Source of the DNA: CAWJMF01 sp963843945
GTDB lineage: Bacteria > Vulcanimicrobiota > Vulcanimicrobiia > Vulcanimicrobiales > Vulcanimicrobiaceae
NCBI GenBank assembly: GCA_963843945.1
Contig: CAWJMF010000002.1
Span: 930,001 to 994,000 of the forward strand
Length of the DNA: 64,000 bases
Direction: 5' to 3'
The position numbers were made by a program, and so were the translations under genes. The notes under the pieces were generated by a model. It had not been told where the DNA came from, searched no databases, and saw nothing but the letters and a program-made list of their open reading frames with translations. Positions 61,133 to 64,000 of the stretch are shown piece after piece; position 1 is the first letter of the stretch, and the number at the start of each line of letters is the position of its first letter.

Positions 61133-63487
61133 TCACTGTTTGGCCAGAGCCATTTCGAGCTCGGCCCGATGGTCGAGTACGTGCTCGCCGCTGACGTCGA
61201 CGATCACCCGCTCGATCTCGCCGCTGAATGCGAAGGGCGATGCGTATTCCGGAGTAACGGTCGCGCCGGTATCGGCTCCGACCAGCATCGCACCACCTTG
61301 CGCGAGCCGTATCGGTGCCGTCACGTGAAGCTCGCCGCTGCCGGCGGCCACGCCGTCGACAAGCAGGGTAACCGTTCCGGGCGTACCCTTCCCGTTCTTC
61401 GGATCCGCGGGCCCGGTCGGTTGGAACTCCATACTCAGAAAATGGTGACCGCTTGGGATCTTTTCGTCGGAACGCACGTAGAAGTATTCGAGCGAAAGGT
61501 AGTTGTGTGCGAAGACGAGCTTGCCGTCTTTTACATAGAAAGAGATTCCGCCGTCGTTGCCGCCCATGCTGAGCAGCACCCCTTCGGCGCCCGCCTCGGG
61601 CACGACGACTTCGGCGCTGATCGAATAGGGGCGATTGAGGATCTTCGGTGCGGCCGACGCCACAATCGACTGGGTTTTCGGATAGAGAACGTAGCGCGAC
61701 CGGGAAAGCGCGATCTGCGGGCGCTCCTCAGCGATGCGTTGCGTACCGCGGCTGTCGATTGGCAGCACGTTATACCTTCCGGCCTCCGCGTACCACATGC
61801 CGATCATGGCGATGAGGCGCGACCTTTCGCTTTCCGCGAGATTATTCGTCTCGGCGAAATCCTCGGTAACGTTGTAGAGCTCCCAGCCGTGGGCGTCGAG
61901 GGCCGTCAACGTGTCGTAGGAGATCGGTTCTCCGAACTTGTGGCTGGACTCGGCGTATGAGGGCCCGGGCCACGGGCAGACGGCGCGCCAGCCGTCGTGA
62001 TAGATCGAACGGTGCCCGAGCATTTCGAAATACTGCGTCACGTGCTTGGATGCGGCTTGGGGATCGCCGAAGCTTGACTTCAAGCTCACGCCCTCGAGCG
62101 GAGACTGCGTCACGCCGCGAATCGACTGCGGCGGATCGAGCCCGAGCGCTTCGAGAACCGTCGGCACCATGTCGATAATGTGCGCGTATTGGTTGCGCAC
62201 CTGACCGGCCGCCGCGATTCCATTGGGCCAGTGCACGATAAACGGATCGCTCGTGCCGCCCCGGAACGTCTCTCGCTTCCACCGGCGGAACGGCGTATTT
62301 CCCGCATACGTCCAGCCCCAAGCGAAATGGTTGAACGACTTGGGTCCGCCGATCTCGTCGATATGCTTGAGGTTGGCTTCCACGGTGTCGGTTACGTTGT
62401 TGAAAAAACGGCACTCGTTGACCGAACCGTGGAGGCCGCCCTCGGCACTCGATCCGTTGTCCGAGATCAGCATGATAAGGGTGTTGTCGAACTCGCCGAT
62501 CCGTTTGAGGAACGCTACGAGCTCGCCGATGTAGTGATCGGTGTGCGTTAGGAAGCCGGCGAAGACTTCCATCATCCGGGCGTAGAGGCGCCGCTCGTCC
62601 GGCGGCAACTTTTCCCAATCTTGCACGTCCGGGTCGTGACGCGAGAGCACCGCACCGGCGGGAACGATGCCGAGCTTCTTTTGCCTCTCGAACGCTTGCG
62701 TCCGATAAGCGTCCCACCCCGCATCGAACTTGCCTTTGTACTTGTCGGCCCACTCTTTCGGCACGTGATGCGGCGAGTGCATTGCGCCGGGTGCGAAATA
62801 CATGAAGAACGGTTTGTTCGGCGCGACTTGTTTGGCGTCGGCGATCATCGCGTTTGCCTTATCGACGAGGTCCGGGGTCAGGTGATAGCCTTCTTCCGGC
62901 GTCCGCTCCGGTTCCGTCTGCGAGTTATCGCGCACGAGTTCGGGATAGTACTGGTGCGTGTCGCCGCCGAGAAAACCGTAGTAGCGCTCGAATCCGCGCC
63001 CGAGGGGCCAGCGATCGTACGGACCTGCCGCCGTCATGGTCTCCTCGGGAGCCAAGTGCCACTTTCCGATCGCGTAGGTGTTGTAGCCGTTCTGCTGCAG
63101 AATCTCGGAAAGAAAGCCATTTTCGAAGGGGATGTAGCCATCCGAACCGGGGTAGCCGGTCGAACCGTTCGTGAGACAGGCCAAGTGGTTGGAGTGATGG
63201 TTGCGCCCCGTGAGGATGCACGAACGCGACGGCGAGCAGAGCGCCGTCGTGTGCATGTTGCTGTAGAGCAGCCCGCCCTCGGCTAACGCGTCGATGTTGG
63301 GCGTCTGGATCGGGCTTCCGTAACATCCCAGATGGCCGAAACCGGTGTCATCCAAAACGATGAAGAGCACGTTGGGGGCGCCTTCTTTCGCCCGGTTCGG
63401 CGCCGGCCAGGCCGGCTGGGAGACGTCGACGGTGCGCCCGATGACGCCGGGAAAAGACGTGCCTGGTTTGTATTCGACGAGAGCCAT
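61133..63487 (-). CDS. Arylsulfatase, type I (formylglycine-dependent)
   Basis: 784-residue sulfatase that hydrolyses sulfate esters. Metal ligands appear in VLDDTGFGHLGCYG (Asp46, Asp47). The signature is LCSPSRSCILTGR, with Cys84 to be converted to formylglycine and Arg88. Later motifs are AIGKWHLAP, FFMYFAPGAMHSPHHVP and ISDNGSSAEGG. Residues after about 560 are the alpha/beta and beta-sandwich C-terminal domains. No signal peptide is seen, so it may be cytosolic or Tat-independent; no sulfatase-modifying enzyme is in the window. A remnant of a second copy follows. Confidence 0.93.
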   Translation of the reverse strand: MALVEYKPGTSFPGVIGRTVDVSQPAWPAPNRAKEGAPNVLFIVLDDTGFGHLGCYGSPIQTPNIDALAEGGLLYSNMHTTALCSPSRSCILTGRNHHSNHLACLTNGSTGYPGSDGYIPFENGFLSEILQQNGYNTYAIGKWHLAPEETMTAAGPYDRWPLGRGFERYYGFLGGDTHQYYPELVRDNSQTEPERTPEEGYHLTPDLVDKANAMIADAKQVAPNKPFFMYFAPGAMHSPHHVPKEWADKYKGKFDAGWDAYRTQAFERQKKLGIVPAGAVLSRHDPDVQDWEKLPPDERRLYARMMEVFAGFLTHTDHYIGELVAFLKRIGEFDNTLIMLISDNGSSAEGGLHGSVNECRFFNNVTDTVEANLKHIDEIGGPKSFNHFAWGWTYAGNTPFRRWKRETFRGGTSDPFIVHWPNGIAAAGQVRNQYAHIIDMVPTVLEALGLDPPQSIRGVTQSPLEGVSLKSSFGDPQAASKHVTQYFEMLGHRSIYHDGWRAVCPWPGPSYAESSHKFGEPISYDTLTALDAHGWELYNVTEDFAETNNLAESERSRLIAMIGMWYAEAGRYNVLPIDSRGTQRIAEERPQIALSRSRYVLYPKTQSIVASAAPKILNRPYSISAEVVVPEAGAEGVLLSMGGNDGGISFYVKDGKLVFAHNYLSLEYFYVRSDEKIPSGHHFLSMEFQPTGPADPKNGKGTPGTVTLLVDGVAAGSGELHVTAPIRLAQGGAMLVGADTGATVTPEYASPFAFSGEIERVIVDVSGEHVLDHRAELEMALAKQ

Positions 63488-63564
63488 CGTTGCCTCACAG
63501 AGAGCTACGGCGCTTCGGCCGAAGCGCCGTAGTGTTCAGAGCGATTTAGGGCGTGCGGGACGCA

Positions 63565-64000
63565 CTACGATGCGTTTGCCGCGCTCGCGCCTGCTTCGGA
63601 GCTCAGCGCCGCGAAGTTCAGCCGCTGCAGGCGTTCGCGATCTTCTTGCGGCTGCATCAGCAGCTGCGCTGCACCTGCTAAGACCATGACCAGGACGCCC
63701 GAAATCAGAAACGCGACGCTGTAGCCGGTGCCGTGGTTGGCGACGTCGATAACCCGGCCGAAGGTGACCGGCGCGAGAAATCCGCCGAGCGACGCGACGG
63801 CGATGAGCGCACCTAAACCGGCTCCGCGCCGGTTTTGGGGCACGATCTCGCCGACGAGCGGCGGAAGCACCGTCGCCGCAACCACGTACGAGCTCAACGC
63901 GATCGTCGCGAGCAGGATGGGCACCCAGGGCGGGGTTCGGTAAGTCAGGCCGAGCATCGCCAAGCCGCCGAGCATGACGCTGAACGTCGCGAGACCTCCG
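63565..64000 (-). CDS. MFS transporter, C-terminal part
   Basis: The last 145 residues of a major facilitator, cut by the right edge of the window. Four membrane helices are visible (ILLATIALSSYVVAATVLPPL, AGLGALIAVASLGGFLAPV, AFLISGVLVMVLAGAAQLL) with the loop ENRxRGxGxG-like IVPQNRRGAGLG between, typical of MFS helix 10-11 regions. It lies 77 bases upstream of the arylsulfatase on the same strand and could import sulfated or desulfated compounds (position only). Confidence 0.75.
   Translation of the reverse strand, partial: GGLATFSVMLGGLAMLGLTYRTPPWVPILLATIALSSYVVAATVLPPLVGEIVPQNRRGAGLGALIAVASLGGFLAPVTFGRVIDVANHGTGYSVAFLISGVLVMVLAGAAQLLMQPQEDRERLQRLNFAALSSEAGASAANAS

Overview
The window is a GC-rich (about two thirds G+C by eye), gene-dense bacterial chromosome segment. 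No rRNA, tRNA, CRISPR array, phage or insertion sequence was recognised. A diderm, non-model lineage is suggested by several lipoproteins, an outer-membrane-like barrel protein next to a LolA-fold-like protein, and large periplasmic domains. Deeply branching Terrabacteria-type traits also occur: the topA-trmFO-hslV-hslU order, and a GerMN protein beside an AMIN/Amidase_3 enzyme with no sporulation genes in view. Candidatus Eremiobacterota or a relative is a guess at low confidence; no marker gene here settles it.

1-11.3 kb (all minus) is a housekeeping block transcribed topA, trmFO, hslV, a TPR protein, an M20 dipeptidase, hslU, def, fmt, rsmB. 11.4-11.9 kb (plus) holds a histone-H1-like Lys/Arg repeat protein with its own promoter and terminator. 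11.9-16.4 kb (minus) is dxs, secG and two oligopeptide-transporter ATPases. Between about 7.6 and 15.8 kb almost every gene is broken by isolated one-base insertions or deletions. Because these are essential genes whose pieces join perfectly, I read this as poor sequence quality, not gene decay, and annotate whole genes across the frameshifts.

16.5-25.7 kb carries a PAP2-like membrane protein, DUF4242, murI, an AMIN/Amidase_3 amidase overlapping a GerMN gene, DUF2630, an amidohydrolase, an aquaporin, a Na+/H+ antiporter, an RhlE-type helicase and infA. 25.9-29.9 kb has a membrane-anchored STAND-like ATPase and a beta-propeller lipoprotein. 29.9-39.9 kb mixes metabolic genes with an ABC-F protein and a translationally coupled envelope operon (barrel protein, SGNH lipoprotein, LolA-like protein). 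The convergent gap at 39.87-40.04 kb is filled by a nested inverted repeat with 45-bp arms.

40-49.8 kb is a mixed region: PEBP-like protein, two dehydrogenase-type genes, TMEM175 channel, cupin, GreA-like factor, MscS channel, CYTH-like protein and a two-gene chromate transporter. 49.7-54.0 kb is a coherent glyoxylate module: gcl-hyi-garR turns glyoxylate through tartronate semialdehyde into glycerate, and the divergent GntR repressor faces two near-identical palindromic operators exactly 60 bp apart around a good promoter. 54-64 kb holds a fatty-acid desaturase, ion transporters (ArsB-type, CPA1, Nramp-type, MarC), an arylsulfatase with a remnant of a second copy behind it, and a partial MFS transporter at the right edge.

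No clear undescribed defence or mobile system was found. The best leads are the nested inverted repeat, the glyoxylate carboligase that has the glutamate normally missing from that enzyme, the STAND-like ATPase, and the sulfatase remnant.
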